The position numbers and the translations under genes are program-made. This document shows, in pieces, positions 15,973 through 27,960 of a stretch of 48,637 nt of DNA. Source of the DNA: a virus; the IMG/VR virus record IMGVR_UViG_3300028027_000080, positions 1 to 48,637 of that record; one strand, written 5' to 3'. Position 1 is the first letter of the stretch. The number at the start of each line of letters is the position of its first letter. The notes under the pieces were generated by a model. It saw only the letters and a program-made list of their open reading frames with translations. It was not told the origin of the DNA and searched no databases.

Positions 15973-17505
15973 TTAATTCCATTCGCTATCAATTGTTCTT
16001 ATTTCGCGCAACGCTGTTGCATGGTCGACCATCTCATGGTTGTGGCGATTATGCCGCATTTCATCCATCTTCGTAAATAGTTCTTCTCGAATCCCAAGCC
16101 TATTTATTGCAGTTGTGCACGAATCTTTGTTTAACAAACCCTGCCCTTGAGCAACGTGAGCCATATGTGGAGCTAAAAACATTTCACCAGACGAATTGTC
16201 AAAATCATACCTAGACGGAGGACGCTCAGCCCATAGGTCAATAATCATCTGCAGTTCTTCATTGATTGGCATGTGGGACATTTCTTGCCAGAATTTTGAA
16301 TCTTGTCTATCTGAATAATAATGCAACCTAATCATAGAAAGAATATTACGCATCATTTTTTCAAAGCCTTGATTGTAATGTTTTTGAGACGCAACATTAG
16401 ATGGCACATACGAAGCAAGATATGGAATCAAATATTTAATCTGCTGAATGGTTGAACCAATACTGCTGGCTTCCAGGGGCTCAACAAAAGAAGATGACAA
16501 ACCTATTGCGCAGCAGTTTTTAACCCAGCAATTTTTTAAATATCCGGCATCAAAGTTAATTACGCGAGTATTTTCTACCTTATACCCTGTCATCTGCTCT
16601 AGTTCATGAACGGCCTCATCGGTAGATATGAATTGAGATGAAAAAACATAGCCATTACCGCGGCGCTCCTGGGTGGGTATTTCCCACACCCATCCAGCGC
16701 TTGCGGCACGCGCGCGCGTATAGGCTTTTATTTTTCCACTAGGGTCACTTTCGGTTGGGAAAGGTATTGCCGTATCGCAAAGAAGATTGTCACTAAACGA
16801 ACACCACTCGTCGGCTCCTAGTTCTTTCATTAATACCCTATTGAAACCGCTAGCGTCAAACCAAAAGTCAGCAACCACGTTTTCGTTGAACTCGGTTGTG
16901 ACGGAGTTTATTGTTCCATTTTCTGAGTTAACAAGAACACTTTTTACTGATGCGTCAACAAATTTAATACCACGCTTAAAAGCAAGAGAAGTAAAATATT
17001 CGTTAAGTTTATTTGTGTCAAAATGAAACTGGTTTGTTGCTTTATGAAGAGATTGGCGACTAATTTTGTCTTTTATTAAACCAATACTTGATGTTTGTGT
17101 AGTAAAAAGTTTGTCTTGCTCAACAAAACCCATATAACTAGCAAATAAACCATGAGCATAAATATCATCTATTTCGCCAACGCTATGAAAATAGTCTTTC
17201 GTATGAGTTGACCAATTTTCAAATCTAATGCCGTACTTGTGTGTTGCGGCGGTTGCTTCAATCATCGCTTCTCTAGGAATATCGCACGTGTCCATAAACT
17301 GAGCCCAATGCTCCGTGCTTCCTTCGCCAACTCCAATAATTCCTATTTTTGATGACGACACAACCGTAATCGGTGACAAAGGAAAAGCTTTGCGCATGTA
17401 TAACGCTGTTATTAGGCCGGCAGTTCCTGAACCAACTATCCCAAACGACATAGGGGTTGTCCCTGATGCTGTCCTAAAATCAACTAATTCTTTATCTGTG
17501 AGCAT
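15973..17505 (-). CDS. Flavin-dependent tryptophan halogenase
   Basis: 510 residues, the normal length for the PrnA/RebH class. The FAD-binding GxGxxG is GIVGSGTAG (22-30). The catalytic lysine (PrnA Lys79) is Lys90 in THKYGIRFENW. The halogenase signature WxWxIP is WVWEIP (272-277), and the second catalytic acid lies in SSFVEPLEAS (Glu345, PrnA Glu346). These enzymes use FADH2, O2 and Cl-/Br- to make a bound hypohalous species that halogenates the indole ring of tryptophan. No flavin reductase is encoded in the window, so the host would supply FADH2. Substrate may be free Trp or a protein-bound one. It is followed by DUF6065-like and unknown genes and preceded by a 2OG-Fe(II) enzyme, a tight five-gene cassette between two fibre blocks. 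Confidence 0.88.
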   Translation of the reverse strand: MLTDKELVDFRTASGTTPMSFGIVGSGTAGLITALYMRKAFPLSPITVVSSSKIGIIGVGEGSTEHWAQFMDTCDIPREAMIEATAATHKYGIRFENWSTHTKDYFHSVGEIDDIYAHGLFASYMGFVEQDKLFTTQTSSIGLIKDKISRQSLHKATNQFHFDTNKLNEYFTSLAFKRGIKFVDASVKSVLVNSENGTINSVTTEFNENVVADFWFDASGFNRVLMKELGADEWCSFSDNLLCDTAIPFPTESDPSGKIKAYTRARAASAGWVWEIPTQERRGNGYVFSSQFISTDEAVHELEQMTGYKVENTRVINFDAGYLKNCWVKNCCAIGLSSSFVEPLEASSIGSTIQQIKYLIPYLASYVPSNVASQKHYNQGFEKMMRNILSMIRLHYYSDRQDSKFWQEMSHMPINEELQMIIDLWAERPPSRYDFDNSSGEMFLAPHMAHVAQGQGLLNKDSCTTAINRLGIREELFTKMDEMRHNRHNHEMVDHATALREIRTIDSEWN

Positions 17506-17528
17506 GGTGAAATCCTACACTAATATCT

Positions 17529-18113
17529 TTACTGATACCACGTCACCAAAGAGTACTTAATCCCAGCTTTTACTTCGTGCGCAACATGTAAATATGGGAA
17601 ATTGCTAGGAAACAAAATTACCGAACCAATTTTTGGTTCAACCGTAACTCCAAAAGTTGGAAACTCAAGCTGCCCCCCCTCTTCAGGTTCACCCAATATA
17701 GCAACCATACTAAACACACGAGCATTGTCCCTAAAGTGGTCGTAATGAGCATGGTATTCAGAGCCTGGCAAATATTTTAAAACAGAGTACGGTTCAAAAA
17801 ATCCCATTGGAATCATGTTTTCAGATGTGTAATCTTTTACCAATTCTTCTACCGGAAACCTAACATTCCTGTCAAATAACTCTGATAATTCAGTTGGTTG
17901 GTAAGGCTTCATTAGGGGGACAAGAGAACAACCCAAAGAAGTCCTATAGGATGTAACTGCGCCATTCCCGCCAACGCCGGAGTTTCCCCAAGTGAGCTCA
18001 CTCCATCCACTTTCTATTTCCTCGTTTAATGCGTCGGTAAACGATTTAAGCCCAGAAGAATTTAAAGCATTTTCATAAACAGAAATACACGGAGCAGGCG
18101 ATAAGTGATTCAT
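17529..18113 (-). CDS. 2-oxoglutarate/Fe(II)-dependent oxygenase, prolyl 4-hydroxylase-like
   Basis: 194 residues. Iron ligands: HxD in YHAHYDHF (His123, Asp125) and the distal His in VAHEV (His179). The 2-oxoglutarate-binding Lys is in IKYSLVTWY (Lys186), and the supporting GSVILFPSNFPY is typical of prolyl 4-hydroxylase-type enzymes. These hydroxylate Pro (or other side chains) of proteins and peptides. The neighbours are collagen-like fibres rich in Gly-Pro-Thr, an obvious candidate substrate. It overlaps the gene upstream by ATGA and the halogenase begins 23 bases downstream. It is the second oxygenase-shaped protein in the region, but the first with a complete triad. Confidence 0.85.
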   Translation of the reverse strand: MNHLSPAPCISVYENALNSSGLKSFTDALNEEIESGWSELTWGNSGVGGNGAVTSYRTSLGCSLVPLMKPYQPTELSELFDRNVRFPVEELVKDYTSENMIPMGFFEPYSVLKYLPGSEYHAHYDHFRDNARVFSMVAILGEPEEGGQLEFPTFGVTVEPKIGSVILFPSNFPYLHVAHEVKAGIKYSLVTWYQ

Positions 18114-18526
18114 ATTACCTCAAAACAACCTTCATGATATTGGGTACCGTTTTCTGAACGTACTGAGAAAACTTTAGCACCTGGGGTAAAGAACCTTTCC
18201 CTAAACCTAACTACATGTTTTTCCCGTAACCGAGGCTTAAAGACCTTAAAGTACCCTTCGTCAAAAACTTCAAGAAATGTAGTTGTATCAAAAGTTACAA
18301 ACTCGTTGGTTATGTCTATTGAGTAAATAAATCCAGCATTAACTGAAGGCTTGTGGTCAATGTCAGTCTTTTCCGGTGTTGATATAATTTCAATTTTACT
18401 TGCAGATATTCCATCATTTATCCCACCTATTCGTATTGAAAGATGAGAGTCTTTAGCCATTTTTGTGGCTATTTCTGGAATTCCGTCTTGTGCCATATTT
18501 AGCGGCACATAGACAAAACGTTTCAT
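18110..18526 (-). CDS. Hypothetical protein, 138 residues
   Basis: Not recognised. The sequence starts MKRFVYVPLNMAQDGIPEIATKMAKDSHLSIRIG, then has a segment ISTPEKTDIDHK and a C-terminal region with many aromatic residues (FDTTTFLEVFDEGYFKVFK, REKHVVRFRERFFTPGAKV). No membrane segment. The ATGA overlaps on both sides (18110-18113 and 18523-18526) show that it is translationally coupled to the 2OG oxygenase and to the 75-residue gene, so it is part of that operon and probably acts with the oxygenase. Confidence 0.6.
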   Translation of the reverse strand: MKRFVYVPLNMAQDGIPEIATKMAKDSHLSIRIGGINDGISASKIEIISTPEKTDIDHKPSVNAGFIYSIDITNEFVTFDTTTFLEVFDEGYFKVFKPRLREKHVVRFRERFFTPGAKVFSVRSENGTQYHEGCFEVI

Positions 18527-18750
18527 GACAGTTCAGCTAATTTGCTTTCTATCATTTCTAAAGAGCTAGCCAATGTTGCTACTCGTGCTCGTTCACCAAT
18601 GACCATGTCTCCACCGGTCTCTTCGGCTGGGTCGTAAGTATCTGGGTCTACACCAATGCGGATGAGGAGAGAATAAATCTCCGACTGTATGCCTGCCCTT
18701 ACGCTTGTCAATGCTGCCAGTTTTTGTTCTTTTGTAAGACCAAGGTCCAT
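18523..18750 (-). CDS. Small helical protein, 75 residues
   Basis: A short helical, coiled-coil-prone protein: LTKEQKLAALTSVRAGIQSE, then IGVDPDTYDPAEE and a second helix with ARVATLASSLEMIESKLAEL. The 'LTKEQK...' opening and the 'GvDP' turn give the impression of small conserved phage proteins. A TAGGAG ribosome binding site precedes the ATG. It is coupled by ATGA to the 138-residue gene and begins 9 bases after the histidine-rich fibre gene, so the cassette is transcribed with the fibres. Confidence 0.65.
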   Translation of the reverse strand: MDLGLTKEQKLAALTSVRAGIQSEIYSLLIRIGVDPDTYDPAEETGGDMVIGERARVATLASSLEMIESKLAELS

Positions 18751-18759
18751 CTTTTTCTC

Positions 18760-20583
18760 CTAAATATTTATAAGAACGTATGCCGCTCCAGAAGAAGCTG
18801 CAAAACTATCGGAGTCAGCAGTTAAGCCAGCCCGAGTATCGTATGTAATTGTACCCGCTACTGAGTCACTAACTACGAGAATAGCACCGCCCCCGCCTGC
18901 GCCACCCCTTTTGCCTGCTGAACCTGTAGCTCCGGTTCCTCCTGCGCCACCAGAACCACCTGCTCCACCAGAGCCTCCTGCTCCTCCTGCTCCTCCTGCT
19001 CCTCCTGCTCCGCCTGAACCACCTCCGCCACCTGGATAAACACTGGGAGGGTTAGGGACTGAAGTTGCAGGGTTGGGGTGATGGGACCAGGTGTTGCTTC
19101 TAGTTGGAGCATGAGAGTGCCCACCATCGTTTGGAGTATGAGCATTGGGGTGAGTATGGTAATCGTGTGTTGAGCCAGCAGCCCAATGATTATCGTGTCC
19201 AACATATTTTGCATGGTAAAGACGAGTATCGTGCCCACCAGTTGTGTCCCCGTGGCTATGCCCACCGTGACCGTTTGGTTTTTGATGATAGTGAGGGAAC
19301 GGGTAATGATGACTTAATTGCCAATATGCATGCCACCAATGAGGGTTCCAGTGATGTGTTCCTCCATGCGGGCCATCATTATGAGGATGATGAAAGTGTC
19401 CATTGTGGTGATGGTGAGGGTTGTTGTGGTGAGCAGCGGGGTGATGGGACGCAGGAGTAATTTTGTCCCCGCCATAATGGCCTGCCGGATTGTGGTGATT
19501 TCCAGCCTTAGTTGCGTGGCCGTGTCTATCTGAATGGTTCGTATAGTGGTGATGATGAGACGGGTTATGTGTTGCAGGATTCGGATGTGTATGTGGTGCA
19601 TTATGAACACTTAAAGTTGGCGCAGATGCGCCACCAGAACCACCCGCTCCAGATGCTCCAGATGCTCCTACCGAACCTGATGCACCAGTAGAACCGGAAG
19701 CACCTTGCAAACCAGTAGAGCCAGTTGCACCAGCAGACCCAGTCCCACCGGAGGAACCGATAGAAACAAACTTTCCTGAACCAATAACAGTTTTAGCAAC
19801 TACGCAAACAATTCCTCCACCAAGACCGCCAGACCCTCCGGCACCACCTGCTCCGCCTGCCCCACTAAGCCCAGTTGCCCCAGGAGCTCCTGATGAGCCT
19901 GGAGAACCAGAAGAACCAGGAGACCCTGACGCACCAGCGCCTCCTGTTTGTCCACGACCACCAGAAGCGCCAACAATACCTGCATTTGGACCGTATGTTC
20001 CAGCATATCCAGTTGCTCCAGGAGACCCAGTTGCACCAGGGCTTCCTGTTGCCCCAGGGCTTCCAGTTGCACCTGCACTTCCAGTTGCACCAGGGCCAGT
20101 TGCCCCCGAAGGGCCAGCAGAACCAGTCGTTCCTTTTGAACCGCCACCTATAGCAATCATTCCCGATGTGTGCATGAACACCCCACCAGACATTGCGTTG
20201 ATGTCTTTGTACAGATACTCGGGAAGGGCGGTTATTCCAGGGCTAGTTCCGCCTCCGCCTTCTCCACCAGCACGATAAGTAATTGCGGATTGAGAATGGC
20301 CCTTAACTGTTCCGTCAGAAACAGTAGATGCGGCTTCGCCAACTGTCCCAGAAGAGACAGAACCAATTCCGATGTAGCCATTATTTGTAAGAGTATTCTT
20401 AACAAAGACTCGGTAGCCGTTTGTATTTAGAAAAACTCCTGTATTAATCACCAGATTGTTATAAAACATGTCTGACGTGATTGCCGTGTTTGATGTGACG
20501 ACTACGTCCCCGTCTCCACCATGCCCGTAAATTTCGTCGTTTGCAGCGCGTGCAACACTTTTTTCAATTCTAGAAATAGCCAT
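18760..20583 (-). CDS. Histidine-rich collagen-like tail fibre
   Basis: 607 residues. N-terminal 75 residues: an attachment domain (VVVTSNTAITSDMFYNNLVI...TNGYRVFVKNTLTNNG) homologous to the next gene. Residues about 150-257 and 280-320: collagen-like and Ser/Gly triplets. Residues 327-502 contain 50 histidines in 176 residues, with repeats such as HTH, HGH, HFHH, HYH, HSH and HHHH, together with many Asn, Pro and Gly. Residues 518-568 are a second Gly-rich run, followed by a 40-residue C-terminal beta segment (ILVVSDSVAG...AAYVLINI). A metal-binding stem or tip is likely; T4-type fibres bind iron through HxH motifs. The His domain corresponds to 19078-19605. Confidence 0.82.
   Translation of the reverse strand: MAISRIEKSVARAANDEIYGHGGDGDVVVTSNTAITSDMFYNNLVINTGVFLNTNGYRVFVKNTLTNNGYIGIGSVSSGTVGEAASTVSDGTVKGHSQSAITYRAGGEGGGGTSPGITALPEYLYKDINAMSGGVFMHTSGMIAIGGGSKGTTGSAGPSGATGPGATGSAGATGSPGATGSPGATGSPGATGYAGTYGPNAGIVGASGGRGQTGGAGASGSPGSSGSPGSSGAPGATGLSGAGGAGGAGGSGGLGGGIVCVVAKTVIGSGKFVSIGSSGGTGSAGATGSTGLQGASGSTGASGSVGASGASGAGGSGGASAPTLSVHNAPHTHPNPATHNPSHHHHYTNHSDRHGHATKAGNHHNPAGHYGGDKITPASHHPAAHHNNPHHHHNGHFHHPHNDGPHGGTHHWNPHWWHAYWQLSHHYPFPHYHQKPNGHGGHSHGDTTGGHDTRLYHAKYVGHDNHWAAGSTHDYHTHPNAHTPNDGGHSHAPTRSNTWSHHPNPATSVPNPPSVYPGGGGGSGGAGGAGGAGGAGGSGGAGGSGGAGGTGATGSAGKRGGAGGGGAILVVSDSVAGTITYDTRAGLTADSDSFAASSGAAYVLINI
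19078..19605 (-). repeat. His-rich domain: 50 His in 176 residues
   Basis: Low-complexity coding stretch of the gene at 18760-20583 (residues 327-502). The codons are mostly CAC/CAT in irregular spacing, so it is not a perfect tandem DNA repeat. At least six HxH motifs can be seen. The flanking collagen-like and poly-Gly parts are very poor in histidine, so the boundary is sharp. Confidence 0.9.
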
Positions 20584-20584
20584 A

Positions 20585-21349
20585 TCACACCTGTGACATA
20601 TAGTAGACGGTTCCTGGGTTTTGTCCAGTTACATCAGTGGTTATTCCAGGAGCCAATGCCTCAGCGGAAGAAACAATGAGTATTACTCCTCCACCTGCAG
20701 GTGCAGTTCCTGGGGCTTTAATGTAAGCCGTACCTGACGCAGGACCGGAAATGTAGCGAGCAGCGATAATGACTATTCCGCCCCCAACTTGGCCTAATCC
20801 GCCAGCACCTCCACGCAAAAAGGTAGGACCGCCTGCGGCAGTGACGGAATAACCAGTAACTGCTTGTCGTGGAATTCTGAAGTAGTTAGCGCCACCCATT
20901 GATGAGTGGGGAACAGTTGCCAAAACACCAGTTGCAGAGCCTCCCAATGAATGCAGTACTGCTTCTAGTATTCCGCCACCCTGAGCGATAGAGCCAGCAG
21001 TTGCAAAACCAGTCGTAAAACCAATCGTAGAGTCAGTTCCCATGAACTTCAATGTGCCTTTAACGAAGATTCTGTATCCGTTTGGCTGTAGGCGACAACT
21101 CGTGTTAATCGTCAAATCGTTGAAGTACATATCGCGGGTCATTGTGTAAACGCTTGCAGACGGAGCCATACTCAAAACGGTTGTGGTTCCGTCTAGTACG
21201 GCGTCACCATCAGCGCCTGTTCCATAAACAGAGTCAACTGCTTCGTTGAAGTAGGCGTTCCATACAGCCCCATCCCATTGCCAACTCTTAGGACCAACAG
21301 TAAAAATCTGATTTACATACGGAGAAGCAGGAAAAGTAATTGCTGGCAT
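20585..21349 (-). CDS. Tail fibre protein with Gly-rich lobe
   Basis: 254 residues. It begins [20 protein letters not shown], a fibre N-terminal module ending SWQWDGAVWNAYF. The middle (about 65-115: MTRDMYFNDLTINTSCRLQP...GYRIFVKGTLKFMG) corresponds to the N-terminus of the His-rich fibre downstream, and the end is Gly-rich with VGGGIVIIAARYISGP and AGGGVILIVSSAEA. This is a Gly-rich adhesin of the same class as 5657-6553, only shorter. It is coupled to both neighbours (TAATG at 21349; 1 base from the next gene), so it probably forms part of the same fibre complex as the His-rich protein. Confidence 0.75.
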   Translation of the reverse strand: MPAITFPASPYVNQIFTVGPKSWQWDGAVWNAYFNEAVDSVYGTGADGDAVLDGTTTVLSMAPSASVYTMTRDMYFNDLTINTSCRLQPNGYRIFVKGTLKFMGTDSTIGFTTGFATAGSIAQGGGILEAVLHSLGGSATGVLATVPHSSMGGANYFRIPRQAVTGYSVTAAGGPTFLRGGAGGLGQVGGGIVIIAARYISGPASGTAYIKAPGTAPAGGGVILIVSSAEALAPGITTDVTGQNPGTVYYMSQV

Positions 21350-21506
21350 TACTCAGGGTTCCATTCTTCAGCGGTGTTACCTTCAGCAACCCACGCAAGA
21401 TACGCCTGATAATCAGAGTTGGCGGGGTCAGGTGGGATGCACGCTCCATCAACGAGCCTACGAATCATTAATCCGTCAGAAAATAATGGTTTATATGTTT
21501 CGTACA

Positions 21507-21507
<1 letters not shown>
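21349..21507 (-). CDS. Small tail-fibre-associated protein (52 residues)
   Basis: ATG at 21505-21507 ([12 protein letters not shown]...), overlapping the giant fibre stop as TAATG; the frame is open a little further, but an earlier start would lie inside the giant fibre without a ribosome binding site. The protein contains [20 protein letters not shown] and [15 protein letters not shown], the pattern of short phage proteins found next to tail fibres ('R..DGA.IP.DPAN.DYQ.YL.W.A.GNTP'). It may be a fibre assembly factor or a fibre-tip cap. Confidence 0.7.
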
Positions 21508-25652
<4,145 letters not shown>

Positions 25653-25672
25653 GACCTCGGTCGTTTCTCTTG

Positions 25673-25699
25673 TTAATGCCCCTCAGGGCTAAGCATTAA
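25673..25699 (-). other. 7-bp inverted repeat between holin-like gene and giant fibre
   Basis: TTAATGC ... GCATTAA forms a perfect 7-bp stem with a short inner GC-rich hairpin (CCCTGAGGG) inside its loop, covering the stop codon of the holin-like gene at 25696. No U tract follows, so it could be an RNA processing or stability element or a weak terminator. Confidence 0.4.
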
Positions 25700-25884
25700 G
25701 CTTTCTTACCGAAAGCTGTGTCTTTTGGATTCAGGTAACGAATGATAACAGGAAGCGCTGCTGCCCAGAGAGCATTAGCTGCCAACTTGATGTCGCTTGT
25801 TGCCGCGTATGTTGCGACTGCTGCACCAAAGACGCTTCTTGCGTACGATGCTGCCATTGCTTTTTGTTCTGCTGTAATTTTCAT
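25696..25884 (-). CDS. Holin-like membrane protein (62 residues)
   Basis: The sequence MKITAEQKAMAASYARSVFG then AAVATYAATSDIKLAANALW and a second hydrophobic segment ALPVIIRYLNP, ending in a basic tail (AFGKKA). The closing ALPVIIRYLNPKDTAFGKK is characteristic of a small phage membrane protein family found near fibres and lysis genes, related to r1t-type holins. It is the third small holin-type gene here (others at 2005-2439) but is not next to the endolysin. AGGATAGG precedes the ATG. Confidence 0.65.
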   Translation of the reverse strand: MKITAEQKAMAASYARSVFGAAVATYAATSDIKLAANALWAAALPVIIRYLNPKDTAFGKKA

Positions 25885-25890
25885 ATTTAC

Positions 25891-27228
25891 CTATCCTGTA
25901 ACGATGATTCTATAGTCCCCGATGCCGATGGTGCCATAGAGGGTAACGCTAAGCGTGTTGGCATCAGAGCGGACGGTGTCTCCAAAAACTGTTGCTCCGG
26001 TGGCGACTTCTACAATTTGAACTATGACGTCAAGGGTGTTGAAGTTGTGAACTACTGACGTTGTTGAAACCCCAGCAGCGGAAGCCACACAGGCCTTGGT
26101 GGCAACACGGGCAAGTGATGGTGTGCTTGTTGTTCTTCCCGACGCCTCAGCAGCAGAAGAAGCAAGGCTGGTACGAGCACCTGATTCTGTAGACGAATTA
26201 GTACCACCATGCTCGACGGCAACATCCGTAGCTGCCCAGGTACCGGTTCCAATTGTCCCAAGAGTCGTGATTGAAGACTGGCCGACATAAGTTGAAGCAA
26301 TGTCAATCGCATCTGCAGTAATTGCTGTTCTGTTAGCGGTAACGTTAACGTTGATTGTGTTTCCGGATTGACTAAGTCCATCACCGGCAGTGAATGAACC
26401 AGCACCAGAGAACTGTGTCCACACAATTGCCGTAGAATCAATTGTGATTGCTCCGTTTGTCGAAACAACAAAACCCTTGTCAGAATGGGTAGAACCCTCT
26501 TCAACAAAAGTGAACGTTCCAGCCTTTAGTTCCCCAGTATCAGCAGTTCCGTTTGCGTCAGACGAACGAGAAGCAGCTCCAGCACCAGAAGCGACAGCAA
26601 CATAAATACCGTTTTCCGATGCTGTACTTTGGTCTTTTACCAAAACGCGGTCGCCGGCAACAAGGGTTACTCCGTCAATTAAGTCCCCAGCCTCAAGGTC
26701 GGCAGCAATGTTGATTGGTGCCGTAGTAGCAACTCTTACGGATTGCTTTACATCAAGGCCTTGACGAGCAGCGTCTACATAGCCTTTTGTGGCAATGTGG
26801 GTGGCCTGTGTCGGGGTGGCAACCTTGGCATTTCCGCTTCCGTCACGAATTACTAATTTGCCATTAGTCGCATCGGCAGTAGCATCCGCAAGTTTAGTAA
26901 AATCTGCTGCTGTTAAAAGACCAGCAATTGAAGATGTTGCAAGTTCTGGTGTGACCGTTATTTGACCATTTGACTCAGTGATTGTAAGAGCGGTCGCATA
27001 AGTGCCACCAGAAATTACACCAGTAGTGCCTGCACCGGTTTGAGCGGTTGACGAGATAAGCGTTCTCCACGCACTCCCAGACCAAACCTTGATGACGTCT
27101 TCGCCAGTATGATATACAAGGCGACCCTCAAAGTTGCCAGATACAGGGTCTGAAGGAACTTGCTGCAAGGTGGCATTGACAAGTTGGTTCTGATTTAGGT
27201 CAATATTTGTGAGAAATTTTTGTGCCAT
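25891..27228 (-). CDS. Tail fibre protein, 445 residues
   Basis: The N-terminus (MAQKFLTNIDLNQNQLVNAT) resembles the fibre C start. Residues about 145-240 hold a domain with LVAGDRVLVKDQSTASENGIY and GTFTFVEEGSTHSDKGFVVS that also occurs in fibre C ([20 protein letters not shown]). This is a typical phage fibre module. A repetitive shaft (INVNVTANRTAITADAIDIAS) and a C-terminal domain (FNTLDVIVQIVEV...YRIIVTG) follow. The last domain resembles the protein at 27241-27549. It is probably a minor fibre or baseplate-attached spike of the same adhesin set. Confidence 0.78.
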   Translation of the reverse strand: MAQKFLTNIDLNQNQLVNATLQQVPSDPVSGNFEGRLVYHTGEDVIKVWSGSAWRTLISSTAQTGAGTTGVISGGTYATALTITESNGQITVTPELATSSIAGLLTAADFTKLADATADATNGKLVIRDGSGNAKVATPTQATHIATKGYVDAARQGLDVKQSVRVATTAPINIAADLEAGDLIDGVTLVAGDRVLVKDQSTASENGIYVAVASGAGAASRSSDANGTADTGELKAGTFTFVEEGSTHSDKGFVVSTNGAITIDSTAIVWTQFSGAGSFTAGDGLSQSGNTINVNVTANRTAITADAIDIASTYVGQSSITTLGTIGTGTWAATDVAVEHGGTNSSTESGARTSLASSAAEASGRTTSTPSLARVATKACVASAAGVSTTSVVHNFNTLDVIVQIVEVATGATVFGDTVRSDANTLSVTLYGTIGIGDYRIIVTG

Positions 27229-27240
27229 TTTTACTCTACC

Positions 27241-27549
27241 TTACGTGAGATATGCTTTTCCAGAAAACGCTGCAGAAAACAGGACTGTTATCTGAGTATT
27301 ACTATTGTATTGTACCTCACCAAATACATGGGTATCTGCAGAGTCCACAATGGTTACAGAAGGCTTACCTCCCAAGGAGTGGGTTATAACCCAGGTGGCC
27401 AGGGCAACCTCTTGATTGAAGACAAATCTTCGAGTATTTCCAGCAGACCCACTAGACCGGATTATGACCTGATTGGGTGCGTCCTGGTTGACAAGTACTT
27501 GATTTGGGGTGTCTTGGTAGATATTTACATTATTGGGGACATTGCTCAT
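27241..27549 (-). CDS. Small fibre-tip-like protein (102 residues)
   Basis: Residues 1-40 are polar (MSNVPNNVNIYQDTPNQVLV); residues about 41-102 carry a beta domain with ATWVITHSLGGKPSVTIVDS, then VFGEVQYNSNTQITVLFS and AFSGKAYLT. The latter resembles the C-terminal domain of the 445-residue fibre and of other phage structural proteins. It might be a separately made fibre cap. The start overlaps the stop of the 121-residue gene as ATGA. Confidence 0.65.
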   Translation of the reverse strand: MSNVPNNVNIYQDTPNQVLVNQDAPNQVIIRSSGSAGNTRRFVFNQEVALATWVITHSLGGKPSVTIVDSADTHVFGEVQYNSNTQITVLFSAAFSGKAYLT

Positions 27550-27911
27550 CTAGTCACCTCGTAGGACAATATGAACTCGCCCTGAACCATTCTGGATATA
27601 TCCCCAGAACCATCTATTAATTCAATATCGTAAACACCACTATTTGTAATGGATGATGTTTGAGTTGCTGTCATTACGACCATAACTGAGCCAAATTCAT
27701 CATCAATTACTATTCCGCCATTCTCGGTAGTTAAAGTAATCATAGCTGTGGAGGATTCTATGGTTCTTCTTACCTGCATGCGGGCGGAATAGCCAGACAG
27801 GTCCCACGTCAGGTAGATGGTTGGGTCCACTGGGTCGGGGTATTGAAGCTCGAACTTACGTGAGAACGAAGTCCCTTGCTCGCATACTATGTTGTAATTT
27901 CCAGCAAGCAT
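27546..27911 (-). CDS. Hypothetical virion protein, 121 residues
   Basis: A beta-rich protein: MLAGNYNIVCEQGTSFSRKF, then YSARMQVRRTIESSTAMITL, ending GEFILSYEVTR. The layout of two similar beta modules (ARMQVRRT... and YDIELIDGSGDISRMVQGE) is reminiscent of N-terminal fibre-linker domains such as the BppU type, which would place it between fibre and baseplate. This is a guess from pattern only. A GGAGG site precedes the ATG and the next gene is coupled by ATGA. Confidence 0.6.
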   Translation of the reverse strand: MLAGNYNIVCEQGTSFSRKFELQYPDPVDPTIYLTWDLSGYSARMQVRRTIESSTAMITLTTENGGIVIDDEFGSVMVVMTATQTSSITNSGVYDIELIDGSGDISRMVQGEFILSYEVTR

Positions 27912-27960
27912 TTACTCACCTCCGTCCCTAAATTGTAGACCAATAGCTGGTTTCTCAGAC

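Noticed and set aside
18765-18772. TATAAATA on the minus strand, like a T4-type late promoter
   Set aside because: It lies in the last codons of the His-rich fibre gene (encoding VLINI). I found no other copy in front of late genes, so it is likely chance.
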